Origin: Closterium sp. Naga37s-1
Taxonomy: Eukaryota; Streptophyta; Zygnematophyceae; Desmidiales; Closteriaceae
Direction: 5' to 3'
Assembly (NCBI GenBank): GCA_947471745.1
Contig: CANJKZ010000533.1
Coordinates: 134,001 to 198,000 of the forward strand
DNA length: 64,000 bases
Positions 10,342-21,153 of this stretch are shown here, piece after piece. The position numbers and the translations under genes are program-made. Numbering within the stretch: position 1 is the first letter of the stretch; every line of letters begins with the position of its first letter. The notes beneath the pieces were generated by a model. It saw only the letters and a program-made list of their open reading frames with translations, was not told the DNA's origin and searched no databases.

Positions 10342-11140
10342 GTGGTGGCGAATCTGGTGAGCAACGCAGCCAAGTTTTCCAAGCGCGGAACCATCACCGT
10401 CTCCTGGCGCATTGTGCCCGACCCCTCTGTGTCAGACCCCTCGGCATCCGACCCTTCTGCCTCTGGTTACAATGATGGTGACAGTGCGGAGCAGGAATGC
10501 ACAGAGAGTGGGGAGGTGGAAGCAGAGACAGGGGGAGAGGGGCAGACGGGGGAGGAGGGAGAGAAGGGGGAGGAGGGGGAGGGGCAGGAGGGGACTCAGG
10601 AGTTGGGGCGGGAGGGGGGAGGCAGGAGCCCAATGGAGTCGGGCAGTCGCTCGATACAGTCACACTCACACTCGCTTGCTGCCTCACTGTCTGCCCCCGC
10701 GGGCGATAGCACCGCTGCTGCAGAGACTGTGGAGGCAGCAGAGGCAGCGGACGCAGCAGGGGCAGTAGAGGCTGGGGGGGCAGCGGGGGCAGCAGGCACG
10801 CTGACCTCCCCTGGCAGCACCAGTGGGGTCGAGGGGAAAGGGGCGGACGGGGGGAGATGGGGGGAGAGCAAGCGGGGGCGGATGTGGGGGAGGGGGAAGA
10901 GAGGGCGGGGGGAGAGCAGGGAGGGGTCTAGCGAGGGAGCCAGGCAGGGTCGGGGCAAGCAGGCAGCGAGTGGAGGGTGGGGGGGGGCAGGCGGGCAGGG
11001 AGTGCGAGTGCCGCGAAGCGTGTCTGCAGGGCAGGAAGGAAACGTCTCCTCTGGCCCCTCGGCACCCTCAGCGCAGCATCAAGGCACATCCTCAGGTGGC
11101 TTCCCCTCCAGTCCCGTGCGCAGCAGCAGCGGGCATGCGG

Positions 11141-11174
<34 letters not shown>

Positions 11175-14100
11175 GCAGGGCGAGCAGCCGCGGCTGCTGG
11201 CAAGGCGGCTGTCAGCAGATCTGACTCACCGCACGCGGGTCACCCGCCTGCACGGCACCTCTGGGGGGTCCGGCTCCGCTGACCTCTCCCGCATGCTGCA
11301 ACCCGCCGCGCCCTGCCCTTCTCTGCACTCCGCGCCCTCCCTCCCACCGAACCTCGCCTCCCTCCCCCCACACCTCGCTTCCATGCCCTCGCCCTACCTG
11401 GCCAGCTTCGAGTCGGCGTCAGCAGCAGGCAGTGTCCTGCCAAGAGGGCCTGCTGCTGCTGCTGCTGCTGCCTGTGGGGGTGCTACAGGTGGGCCGCTGG
11501 GCTTAGAAAATGTTGCTGGCAGTGTGGCTGGAGTGCGGCTGCCAGCTGGTCAGGAGACGCACGGGCCTGCAGGCTCGGCAATGGATGCAGGCTTGGGGAT
11601 GGGTGCAGGGTCGGCGCCGAGCCTGAGTAGGGGCGGAAGCTTGGGGCAGAGTGTGAGAAGTGCGAGTTGGGGCAGTGGGAGCGGGGCAGGGGGGCGGATG
11701 GAGTGGATGGGTGAGTGTGATGGGGGGGCAGTGAGCACACGAGAAGGGGGAGGGGGAGGCATGGGGGGAGGCATGGGGGGAGAGGGAGCAGGAGTGGGAG
11801 AGGGAGCAGGAGTGGGAGAGGGAGACGGTGCAGGAGTGTTTGAATCAGCTGCTGACGTGGCAATGCTGCTGGGTGAACCTTTCATGCCAGTTTCCGGGCC
11901 CCTCAGACCCTCCGGTGGCAGCAGCGTGTCTGCTGACGAGGCGGGTGTTGTCGTGCTAGATGGCGGGCCAGGATCTGACGTGGCAGCTGACGTGGAGATG
12001 CTGTGTGGGGATATACTCCCTGCACCTGCTACAGCTACAGTCACCACTCCTGCTACAGCCGCCGCTGCTACAGCAGCAACACCTACCCCCACCACCTACC
12101 TCACTTCCAGCAACCCTGCAATCCCTCCCACACCCACTCCCCCCTCCCCGTCCCTCCCCTCTCTCCGCCCGCCAGCCAGCCCACGGCTGCGCGTGGTGTG
12201 GCAGGGGGGGCGGGCGGCGGGGGAGGAGGACGTGGGGAGGGTGAGTGTGCGGGCGAGCTCAGAGGCACAGCAGTGGCTGCGCTCGCTGCAGCAGCCCGTG
12301 GGCCGCCTGCACGGCTTTGAGGACGTGACTGTAACGGACAGTGTTGTACAGGACGGGTCTGTGCTTGTAGGCACGGGCGTGTGTGAGGGGCTGGGGGGGA
12401 GGGTGGGGGACGCTGGGTTGCTACGCGGGGGGTCGGGGGACGTGATTGTGCGGCGAGGGGGTGGGGCGCGAGGGGAGGGGGGCGGGGGGATGGTGAGAAG
12501 GAGCAGTACGGGGCGGGCAGGGGCGGTGGAGGTGGTGGGGCGGATGGGGAGGAGCGTGCAGCAGCGGGAGCGGGCGCTTAGGAGGCATGCTTCCGCTGGT
12601 GTGGCGGAGCAGGGGAGGCGGGGGAAGGGCGAGGAAGGTGGGAGCGTTGCCTGGGGTGGTGGGAATGAGAGGGCAAAGCTGCAGAGTGAAGGTCAGGGAG
12701 GGGGTGATTCAGGCAGGAGGGAGCGTGGGGAAGGGGATTCTGCTCGGGGAGGTCACAGTGGGGGTGCTAGTAGCGGGGGTGCAGAGACAGTTGTGACTAT
12801 AGGCGAGGTGGTGGCTGCGGTGGGTGATGGGGGGTGTTCCGGCAGTGCAAGGGGAGACACTGGGGGCAGCACAGGGGGGAAGGAGGGCGGTGAGAGGGGG
12901 AGAGGAGGGGCGGAGGTGGAGGACGGGAGCGAAGAGGACGGGGAGAGTGGGGGAGAGGGGGAGGAGATGGAGGAGGAAGAGGATAAAGACAGGGAGGAGG
13001 AGCAGGGGGTAGTAGCCAAGGAGGGAGAGGAGGAGGGGAAGGAAGGAGAGGGGGAGGAGAAGGGGGAGGTGGGCAAGGAGCGGGAGCGGGTGTGGTACGA
13101 GGTGTGTGTGGCAGACGAGGGGGAGGGCATGGCGGAGGAGGAGGTGCAGCAGGTGCTCTTCATGGCTCAGGCCGGCGCTCAGAGAGGGTGAGTGGGGGAG
13201 TCGGCCAATAGGGAAGGGGAAGCGGCCAGGGCGGAGCGTGGCTGGGGAATGCGTGGAGTGTGGAGATGGGTTGGGGGCAGCGCTTGAGCTTCTCACAGTT
13301 GTCCATGACCCTCTCCCCTTGTGCCCCCCCCCCATCTGCTCTGCAATCTCCCACCTTTCCCCTTTTGCCTCCTCGTTCTCCCCCCTCACTCCCCGTGTGC
13401 ACAGTGGTGTGGGCGGCACAGGCCTAGGGCTGGCCATCAGCCACGGGCTGCTGGCGCTGATGGGCGGGCGCCTCTGGATCAAATCCCAGCCGTCCAAAGG
13501 CACCCAGGCCTTCGCCCTCATCCCCCTCCTCCCCGCGTCCGCCCCCTTCCCCCCATCCGCCAAGGGCGGCCCGCCTGCCTCCCCCCTGGGGGCAGGCCGG
13601 CGCTCCCCCTCGCCTTGCCTGGCCGGGGGCCAGGCGGGGAAGGAGGGTGAGGAGGGGGATAGGCAAGCGGTATCAGCGAAAATGGAGGTGGAGGGGGCCG
13701 AGGGGGGTGGAAGAGAGGGGAAACGGGAAGAGAAAAGGGAGGTGGAGGGGCAGGGTGACGAGGAGGAGGAGGAAGAGGAGGAGGAGGAGGAGGAGTGCAA
13801 GAGTCTGCGTGTGCTGGTAGCGGAGGACAACAAGGTGAACCAGCTGCTCATCCGCCGCCTGCTCAAGCACTACGGCCACGATGTCTCCGTGGTGGGCAAT
13901 GGGCGCCTGGCTGTGGACGCCGTGCAGAAGGAATGCTTTGACCTCGTGCTCATGGACCTGCAGATGCCCGTGCTGGTGAGTCAGCCATGCCGTGCTGGTG
14001 TGTACCCTGCTTGATCGTGGATCTTCTCCTTCTCGCCCTACTTCTCGCGTTCTTACTTTTGCCATCCGCCCCTAGCACTATTTTTCCTCTTTTTTCTGCC

Positions 14101-15458
14101 TCGACCATCTTTCTGAAGCCTCCCCGCTTCTTTTCCCGCCTGCCTTTCCCAGGACGGGCTTAGTGCGACGCGTGAGATCAGGAAGCTGCCAGGAAAGGAG
14201 GCGCGCATCCCGGTGTACGCGCTGACAGCGGACGTGTTGGCGCCGGAGATAGAGGCGGCGGGGATGGACGGCTTCCTCAGCAAGCCCATCGCCTGGGACA
14301 AGATGAGCCTGGTCGTAAGCTCGCTGTTGCACGCTAAAAACGCCAAGCTCAAGCAGCAGAAGCAGGCTGCTCCTGCTGCTGCTGCTGCTGCCTCCGCTGC
14401 TGCAGGCTCTGCTGCTACTGCAGGAGCGGTGGTTGGTGGAGTGGTTGGTTCGGGTGGCAAGGCTGGGAAAGCAGAGGAGCAGGCAGAGGGCAGGGAGGGA
14501 GAAGAGGCAGGAGGCAGAGCAGGAGGCAAGGGGGTGGAGGTGGGGAAACGGGCGTCTGGGGGGGGGGCAGTGAGTGGCGCAGGTGCGGCTGCAGCAGCAG
14601 GAGGAGGTGCGGCGGGTGCAGAAGGGGGAGGGGGCGGCAAGTTGCGGGTGCTGGTGGCGGAGGACAACAGGGTGAACCAGATGCTCATCCGCAAGATGCT
14701 GCAGCACTACGGGCACGAGGTGAGCCAGGCACGAAATAAGCTTGAGGGGTGCAGTGCAGCGCAAGCACGAGGGCTGCTGGATGGCTTGCGTTTTTTGGGA
14801 ACCACTGTCGGGAGACCTGAGACCTTTAAGGGGAGGCCAATCGATGTGGCTCCAGTACTGCAGAGCTTTCTAGGGTCGACTTGCATCATTTCATTTGCTG
14901 GTGTTACTGTTTTGCCACATTGCAACGGCACTCTCCCTGGCATGGCATGGCATGGCATGGCATGGCATGGCATGGCACGGCATGGCATGGCATGGCATGG
15001 CAGGTGACACTGGTGCTCAACGGACGGCTGGCAGTGGAGGCAGTGCAAGCAAAGCCATTCGACCTTGTTCTCATGGATATTCAGATGCCCATTATGGTGA
15101 GCTATGAGCATGTAGGATCACATGATGGTGAGTGGTTTCACACACGCCACATGCGTTAGCCCAATGTGTCATGCATGGTACATGTGCATTGCTGGGCACA
15201 TCACTCATCTGCCAGCCTCCTCGCTCCTCTCCCATGCCCCCTCACCCCACTATGCAGGACGGCTTGACAGCCACGCGTGAGATCAGGAAGCTGCCAGGAA
15301 GGGAGGCGCGCATCCCAGTGTACGCGTTGACGGCGGACGTGTTGGCGCCGGAGATAGAGGCGGCGGGGATGGACGGCTTCCTCAGCAAGCCCATCGCCTG
15401 GGACAAGATGAGCCTGGTCGTGGAAACTCTGCTGCGAGCCAAGGCGGGCCAGTCCTGA
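10342..15458 (+). CDS. Hybrid histidine kinase with two receiver domains, 5' exons missing
   Basis: Phosphorelay signalling kinase, C-terminal part only. Five exons: 10342-13187, 13405-13975, 14153-14719, 15004-15096, 15258-15458. Introns are GT-AG, the frame is continuous, and 1,425 residues end at TGA. It opens after a CAG acceptor with the ATPase N-box (NLVSNAAKF). After an insertion of roughly 870 residues rich in Gly, Ser, Glu and Ala (including a (CAG)10 poly-Ala run) come the G1 box (ADEGEGM) and, across the exon join, the G2 box (GGTGLGL). An acidic poly-Glu run leads to receiver 1 (VLVAEDN, acceptor Asp in LVLMDLQMP, Lys in LSKPI). A Gly/Ala linker leads to receiver 2 with the same residues. 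The dimerisation/H-box domain and sensor should be upstream and are absent. Part of the insertion may be an unrecognised intron: a pyrimidine tract plus CCAG at about 12130-12180 looks like an acceptor, although the frame is open throughout. The two receivers share an intron before Asp-Gly. Confidence 0.85.
11144..11173 (+). repeat. (CAG)10 triplet repeat in the kinase exon
   Basis: Ten uninterrupted CAG triplets, read in the GCA frame as poly-alanine. It lies inside the long low-complexity insertion of the ATPase domain. In-frame triplet repeats of this kind vary in length without shifting the frame. Confidence 0.9.
14941..15000 (+). repeat. (CATGG)12 microsatellite abutting a splice acceptor
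   Basis: Twelve 5-bp copies, one being CACGG, filling the last 60 bases of the 284-bp intron (14720-15003) that splits receiver 2. The acceptor CAG at 15001-15003 follows the last copy directly, so the usual pyrimidine tract is displaced by the repeat. Confidence 0.95.
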
Positions 15459-15798
15459 TTCTGCACGGATGTTAGGGTGAATGGCATTATTTTTGCGGCT
15501 TACGGATCATGTAAATAACGCTTTGTTTAGTACACGCTGTGTCAGTTGCTCCGATTTTCGTCATCTGTATATATTATGTAGTGGCAAACGTTTTCTGGAT
15601 CCTATTCAATCGTGTGTTGCTGAATTGTTATGCACAGATTGCACTATCGAGGCACCAGTATCGCAATAAATCCTTGAAAGCGACCAGCCTTCAAGATCGA
15701 GCTCCAGCCGCCTTTTGCACCCAATTGGCAGAAAGTAAACACGCGATTTGACAGTTTGTAGGATCCCCGAAGCAAGACTCGGGAGGGCGGTCGGCGGA
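15459..15798. other. Intergenic spacer between the kinase and Rsm22-like genes
   Basis: About 340 bp, AT-richer than the flanking exons. The left part (15459-15620) should hold the kinase 3' UTR; it contains TGTAAATAA at about 15510 and TATATATTATG at about 15568, which may serve in polyadenylation. The right part should hold the promoter of the Rsm22-like gene. No clear TATA box precedes 15799. Confidence 0.4.
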
Positions 15799-18483
15799 AT
15801 GGCCGCGTGGGGCGGCGCGTTCCGCGCAACGCGCGCGGCGTGGAAGAAGCGGAAGGGGCCGATGCTGATGCCGGGGCTGCTGGAGGCGCAGCAGCTCGCC
15901 GTGGCTCGGCAACCCGAACGTGTGCTTCGGAATCGAGGCTTGGTGGAGATCGGACAGGTCTGCCTGCCGAACTCGCTACAGCAGTCGATTAAATCCATAA
16001 TCGCGGAAGGTAGTTACAGCCCAGGTCGCGACGCGCATTCTCGCTTCATGACGTCACGATCCGGCGTCTCCCGCTGCTCTCTTCCCAGAAAGCATCCTCC
16101 TTTCCGCCTTCCCTTCCCCCAACGCCTTCCGCAGTCAATCCAGCCCCGCCCCCTGTTCTCCCGTCTCCCTGCAACGCTTCCGCCTCCCCAGGCGCAACCA
16201 GTTCCGCGCACGTGCACCGCGACGTGCGCCGGCTGATGTCCGCCTACGACGCGTTCTTCAGCGGGTGGCCGCAGCCGTCCGCGGAGCGCCTGGCGGACGA
16301 CACGCGGGAGCCGCCGCTGATGCGCGAAATGGACGTGGGGCGCATTCCGGACGCGCGGATGGTGCGGCTCCTGCGCGGATGGGAGAAGAACTCGTGGGGG
16401 AAGGGCGCGGAGGAGGGCGGGGAAGGGGGCGCGGGGGAAGCGGCGGAGAGGGGGAAAGGGGGGGCGCGAGAGCGGGGGGAGGGGGGGAGGCGCGCGGTGG
16501 AGTATGGGGAGACGGAGGCTCTGGCGTACGCGGCTGCGCGCATGCCGTCCACCTATGCCGCCGTGTTCCGCGCTCTCACTGAGGTGAGGAGCCAGGACAC
16601 GCTTGGGCTGCGCGTATCGGGGAGAGGGGGGCGGTTGATCGGGGGCTCTCTCACCTGCTGTGTGTGGCTGGCGCACCAACAACGCCACCCAACCCTCTGC
16701 GTCCTACACCGTGTTGGGTTGGGCGCACCAACATGGGGAGCTTACTCCACCGTGCTGAATTCCTTCCTTTCTTCGTTCACCCCTCATTCTATCCCTCCCG
16801 CCTCTGCCCCTCCCTCCTTCCGCCGCGCCCGCCCCTCCTGCCTATACCTCCACTGGCGGCAGGTGAAGCGGCGACTGCCCTCCCTCGCGCCCTCCTCCCT
16901 GCTGGACTTCGGATCCGGGCCTGGCACCGTGATGTGGTGAGATGCGGTGAGATGCGGTGGGGTGTGCCGTGATGTAACGAGATGCACTGTTGTGCTTCCA
17001 AGTCCTCCCACCTGGCACCTGCTCATGCTCACAGGTGTGCAGCCCAGATTAATCACTTCCGCTTGCTACCCCCACCTTAAACAGTGCTGTATCTGCTGTG
17101 CTTCTGTGCGGTGCTACATGTGCTGCCCCTCACTCCGCCTTCACTGCGTGCGTGCAGGGCGGCGAGCGAGGTGTGGGGCAGCACGGTGCAGAGGGCGGCA
17201 GCAGTGGAGCCCGCTGATGCCATGTGGGCCATGGGGGAGCACATCAGAGCAGGTAAGGGCAGGTGGGGGGGGTGGGTGAAATGGATTCAAGTGGTTGGGA
17301 AGGTGAGGTGGTGCAGAGGGCAGCAGCGGTGGAGCCCGCTGATGCCATGTGGGCCATGGGGGAGCACATCAGGGCAGGTAAGGGCAGGTGAGGGCAGGTG
17401 AAGGGGGTGGGGTGAAATGGATGCACGTGTGCAGACCGATGGGATTGTGAACAGGGACTGCGACCAGTGTAGCATGTCCCATCGTTGCCTTGCCGTGCCT
17501 TGCTCCCTGCTGTCTCCAACCACGCGCCTGCCTTGCCTGGCAGACCTTCCTCCACAACAGGGTGGCCTTCACCCCTGACCCTGCCCGCGCCACCCTTCTT
17601 CCATTCCCCTCCCCACCCCTCCCCTCCCTCCCCCTACCCTGCCCATCCCTCCTCTCCCCGTCTCCCCCCACCAGTGGCGGCAGCGGGTCCCAAGCCCCCA
17701 CGTGCACTGCCTGAGGTGGTTCGATACACCACCCTGCAGCACCTCTCAAGGGAGGCACGCGGGCCCGACCGGGTGTTTGACGTTGTGGTGGCGGTGAGAG
17801 GGGGGGGAGGGGCAGGGGTGGGGGTGAGGGGCGGATTCAGATGAATTGTGGGGAGAGGTGGTGTGTGGTTCTATTCTATCCTGCCATGCCTGCGTGGCTG
17901 CAGCATCACTCCTTTCGAACTGCATGTCTCTCGCACCACCCCCCGCCCTCCCTCTCTAACCACACGACCCCCGCTCTCTCCCATGTGGCAGGCGTATGCA
18001 GTGGGCGAGGTGGAGTCGGTGGATGAGAGGCGCGCCATTGTGGACCGCCTTTGGAGCCATGCTCGCCATGTCATGGTGTGTCATGGTGTGGTGGCATGCG
18101 GTGGCATGAGGTGGCATGTTGTGCCATGGTGTGGCATGTGGTGGCATTTGATGGCATGTGATGGCATGTGATGGCATGTGATGGCATGTGATGGTATGTG
18201 ATGGTATGTGATGGTATGGGATGGTATGTGATGTGATGGTGTGATGGCATGTGATGGCATGTGGTGATGTGGTACCATGGCATGAGATGCATGCTCCTGC
18301 CCGCCTCTGTGACCACATCGTCCTCCCTACTTTGTCTCATCTCTTCTCTTCATGACTTCTCCTGCCTTCACGTCTCCCACCTGTGCGTGTGTGAGAGCAC
18401 AGGTTCTGGTGGAGACAGGCAACCCACGTGGTTATGAGGCCATAGCCAAGGCCAGGGCGCACATACTGCACACACAGAGAGCG
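15799..18483 (+). CDS. Rsm22/METTL17-like mitochondrial ribosome assembly methyltransferase, 3' end not reached
   Basis: Seven exons: 15799-16009, 16192-16583, 16863-16936, 17158-17252, 17675-17793, 17992-18075, 18403-18483. All introns are GT-AG with consistent phases, giving 352 codons so far. The first in-frame ATG gives an Arg/Lys-rich, acid-free start (MAAWGGAFRATRAAWKKRKG), as expected for mitochondrial import. Family hallmarks follow: ALAYAAARMPSTYAAVFRAL, then RLPSLAPSSLLDFGSGPGT, the SAM-binding loop (LDFGSGPGT), WAASEVW, then FDVVVAAYAVGEV and VLVETGNPRGYEAIAKAR. Rsm22/METTL17 proteins help assemble the mitochondrial small ribosomal subunit and normally end in a cysteine-rich metal-binding segment. 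That segment is not identified here. Exon 2 carries a Gly/Glu/Arg insertion. After exon 7 (GCG then GTGAGC) the giant 20-bp array begins within 40 bases. The remaining exons are therefore either beyond the window, beyond the array, or lost. Confidence 0.85.
17186..17390 (+). repeat. Tandem partial duplication of Rsm22-like exon 4 with its donor site
   Basis: 17186-17265 and 17311-17390 are near-identical 80-bp copies, offset by 125 bp. Copy 1 is the 3' part of exon 4 plus its GTAAGG donor; copy 2 lies in the following intron and repeats the same 67 coding bases and the donor. The coding parts differ at three positions, all synonymous (GCG/GCA, GCA/GCG, AGA/AGG). Including copy 2 after exon 4, or using its donor by retention of the 125 bases, would shift the frame, so it is probably a pseudo-exon or decoy donor. 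Confidence 0.85.
18076..18275 (+). repeat. Degenerate 10-bp tandem repeat in intron 6 of the Rsm22-like gene
   Basis: Successive units of the type GATGGCATGT or GATGGTATGT, about 20 copies, begin right at the GTGTGT donor after exon 6. They repeat GTATGT- and GCATGT-like strings resembling weak donor sites. The rest of the intron (18276-18402) is ordinary and ends in GCACAG. Confidence 0.85.
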
Positions 18484-18521
18484 GTGAGCACATGTACCAT
18501 ACCACGCCCTTTTCTTTCTGC

Positions 18522-21153
18522 CGGTGCAGCGTATGAGCGGGCGGTGCAGCGTAGGAGCGGGCGGTGCAGCGTATGAGCGTGCGGTGCAGCGTATGAGCGG
18601 GCGGTGCAGCGTATGAGCGTGCGGTGCAGCGTATGAGCGTGCGGTGCAGCGTATGAGCGGGCGGTGCAGCGTATGAGCGTGCGGTGCAGCGTATGAGCGG
18701 GCAGTGCAGCGTATGAGCGTGCGGTGCTGCGTATGAGCGGGCGGTGCAGCGTATGAGCGGGCGGTGCAGCGTAGGAGCGGGCGGTGCAGCGTATGAGCGT
18801 GCGGTGCAGCGTATGAGCGGGCGGTGCAGCGTATGAGCGTACGGTGCAGCGTATGAGCGTGCGGTGCAGCGTATGAGCGGGCGGTGCAGCGTATGAGCGT
18901 GCGGTGCAGCGTATGAGCGGGCGGTGCAGCGTATGAGCGGGCGGTGCAGCGTAAGAGCGGGCGGTGCAGCGTAAGAGCGGGCAGTGCAGCGTATGAGCGG
19001 GCGGTGCAGCGTATGAGCGTGCGGTGCAGGGTATGAGCGTGCGGTGCAGCGTATGAGCGTGCGGTGCAGCGTATGAGCGGGCGGTGCAGCGTAAGAGCGG
19101 GCGGTGCAGCGTATGAGCGGGCGGTGCAGCGTATGAGCGTGCGGTGCAGGGTATGAGCGCGCGGTGCAGCGTATGAGCGGGCGGTGCAGCGTATGAGCGT
19201 GCGGTGCAGCGTTTGAGCGGGCGGTGCAGCGTATGAGCGTGCGGTGCTGCGTATGAGCGGGCGGTGCAGCTTATGAGCGGGCGGTGCAGCGTATGAGCGG
19301 GCGGTGCTGCGTATGAGCGGGCGGTGCAGCGTATGAGCAGGCGGTGCAGCGTATGAGCAGGCGGTGCAGCGTATGAGCGGGCGGTGCAGCGTAGGAGCGG
19401 GCGGTGCAGCGTATGAGCGGGCGGTGCAGCGTATGAGCGGGCGGTGCAGCGTATGAGCGGGCGGTGCAGCGTATGAGCGTGCGGTGCAGCGTATGAGCGG
19501 GCGGTGCAGCGTATGAGCGGGCGGTGCAGCGTATGAGCGGGCGGTGCAGCGTATGAGCGTGCGGTGCAGGGTATGAGCGTGCGGTGCAGCGTATGAGCTG
19601 GCGGTGCAGCGTATGAGCGTGCGGTGCAGCGTATGAGCGGGCGGTGCAGCGTATGAGCGTGCGGTGCAGCGTATGAGCGGGCGGTGCAGCGTATGAGCGT
19701 GCGGTGCAGCGTATGAGCGTGCGGTGCAGCGTATGAGCGGGCGGTGCAGCGTATGAGCGGGCGGTGCAGCGTATGAGCGTGCGGTGCAGCGTATGAGCGG
19801 GCGGTGCAGCGTATGAGCGGGCGGTGCAGCGTATGAGCGGGCGGTGCAGCGTATGAGCGGGCGGTGCAGCGTATGAGCGTGCGGTGCAGGGTATGAGCGG
19901 GCGGTGCAGCGTATGAGCGGGCGGTGCAGGGTATGAGCGGGCGGTGCAGCGTATGAGCGGGCGGTGCAGCGTATGAGCGGGCGGTGCAGCGTATGAGCGG
20001 GCGGTGCAGCGTAAGAGCGGGCGGTGCAGCGTATGAGCGGGCGGTGCAGCGTATGAGCGTGCGGTGCAGGGTATGAGCGTGCGGTGCAGCGTATGAGCGG
20101 GCGGTGCAGCGTATGAGCGTGCGGTGCAGCGTATGAGCGGGCGGTGCAGCGTATGAGCGTGCGGTGCTGCGTATGAGCGGGCGGTGCAGCGTATGAGCGG
20201 GCGGTGCAGCGTATGAGCGGGCGGTGCAGCGTAGGAGCGGGCGGTGCAGCGTAGGAGCGGGCGGTGCAGCGTATGAGCGGGCGGTGCAGCGTATGAGCGG
20301 GCGGTGCAGCGTATGAGCGTGCGGTGCAGCGTATGAGCGGGCGGTGCAGCGTATGAGCGGGCGGTGCAGCGTATGAGCGTGCGGTGCAGCGTATGAGCGG
20401 GGAGTGCAGCGTATGAGCGGGCGGTGCAGCGTAAGAGCGGGCGGTGCAGCGTATGAGCGGGCGGTGCAGCGTATGAGCGTGCGGTGCAGGGTATGAGCGT
20501 GCGGTGCAGCGTATGAGCTGGCGGTGCAGCGTATGAGCGTGCGGTGCAGCGTATGAGCGGGCGGTGCAGCGTATGAGCGTGCGGTGCTGCGTATGAGCGG
20601 GCGGTGCAGCGTATGAGCGGGCGGTGCAGCGTATGAGCGGGCGGTGCTGCGTATGAGCGGGCGGTGCAGCGTATGAGCGGGCGGTGCAGCCTTAGAGCGG
20701 GCGGTGCAGCGTATGAGCGGGCGGTGCAGCATAGGAGCGGGCGGTGCAGCGTATGAGCGTGCGGTGCAGCGTATGAGCGGGCGGTGCAGCGTAGGAGCGG
20801 GCGGTGCAGCGTATGAGCGGGCGGTGCAGCGTATGAGCGGGCGGTGCAGCGTATGAGCGGGCGGTGCAGCGTATGAGCGTGCGGTGCAGCGTATGAGCGG
20901 GCGGTGCAGCGTATGAGCGGGCGGTGCAGCGTATGAGCGGGCGGTGCAGCGTATGAGCGTGCGGTGCAGGGTATGAGCGTGCGGTGCAGCGTATGAGCTG
21001 GCGGTGCAGCGTATGAGCGTGCGGTGCAGCGTATGAGCGGGCGGTGCAGCGTATGAGCGTGCGGTGCAGCGTATGAGCGGGCGGTGCAGCGTATGAGCGT
21101 GCGGTGCAGTGTATGAGCGTGCGGTGCAGCGTATGAGCGGGCGGTGCAGCGTA
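18522..21153. repeat. Giant 20-bp minisatellite, first block (variant-rich)
   Basis: Head-to-tail units of GTATGAGCGGGCGGTGCAGC, about 131 copies, with strict 20-bp spacing and no indels noticed. Variants include GCGT for GCGG (very common), GTAGG, GTAAG and GTTTG at the start, GCTGC for GCAGC, and GCAGG before the next GTATG. The block begins directly after a pyrimidine-rich stretch (CCCTTTTCTTTCTG) and a GGTGCAG that looks like a splice acceptor. That places it in or at the end of intron 7 of the Rsm22-like gene. Confidence 0.97.

Noticed and set aside
12709..13866. A 385-codon minus-strand frame, and similar minus frames over kinase exons.
   Set aside because: Low-complexity Ser/Pro/Leu mirror of the GC-rich, Glu/Gly-coding plus strand. 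It overlaps the clear ATPase and receiver exons.
14707..15111. A plus-strand continuation of receiver 2 through 14720-15003 without splicing.
   Set aside because: It breaks the receiver fold after HGHE and reads through the CATGG repeat. Splicing 14719 to 15004 restores the family sequence HGHEVTLVLNGRLAVEAV.
17311..17377. Copy 2 of exon 4 as an extra coding exon.
   Set aside because: Added after exon 4 (phase 1 end) it shifts the frame and soon meets TGA, and it lacks the first part of exon 4 needed for mutually exclusive use.
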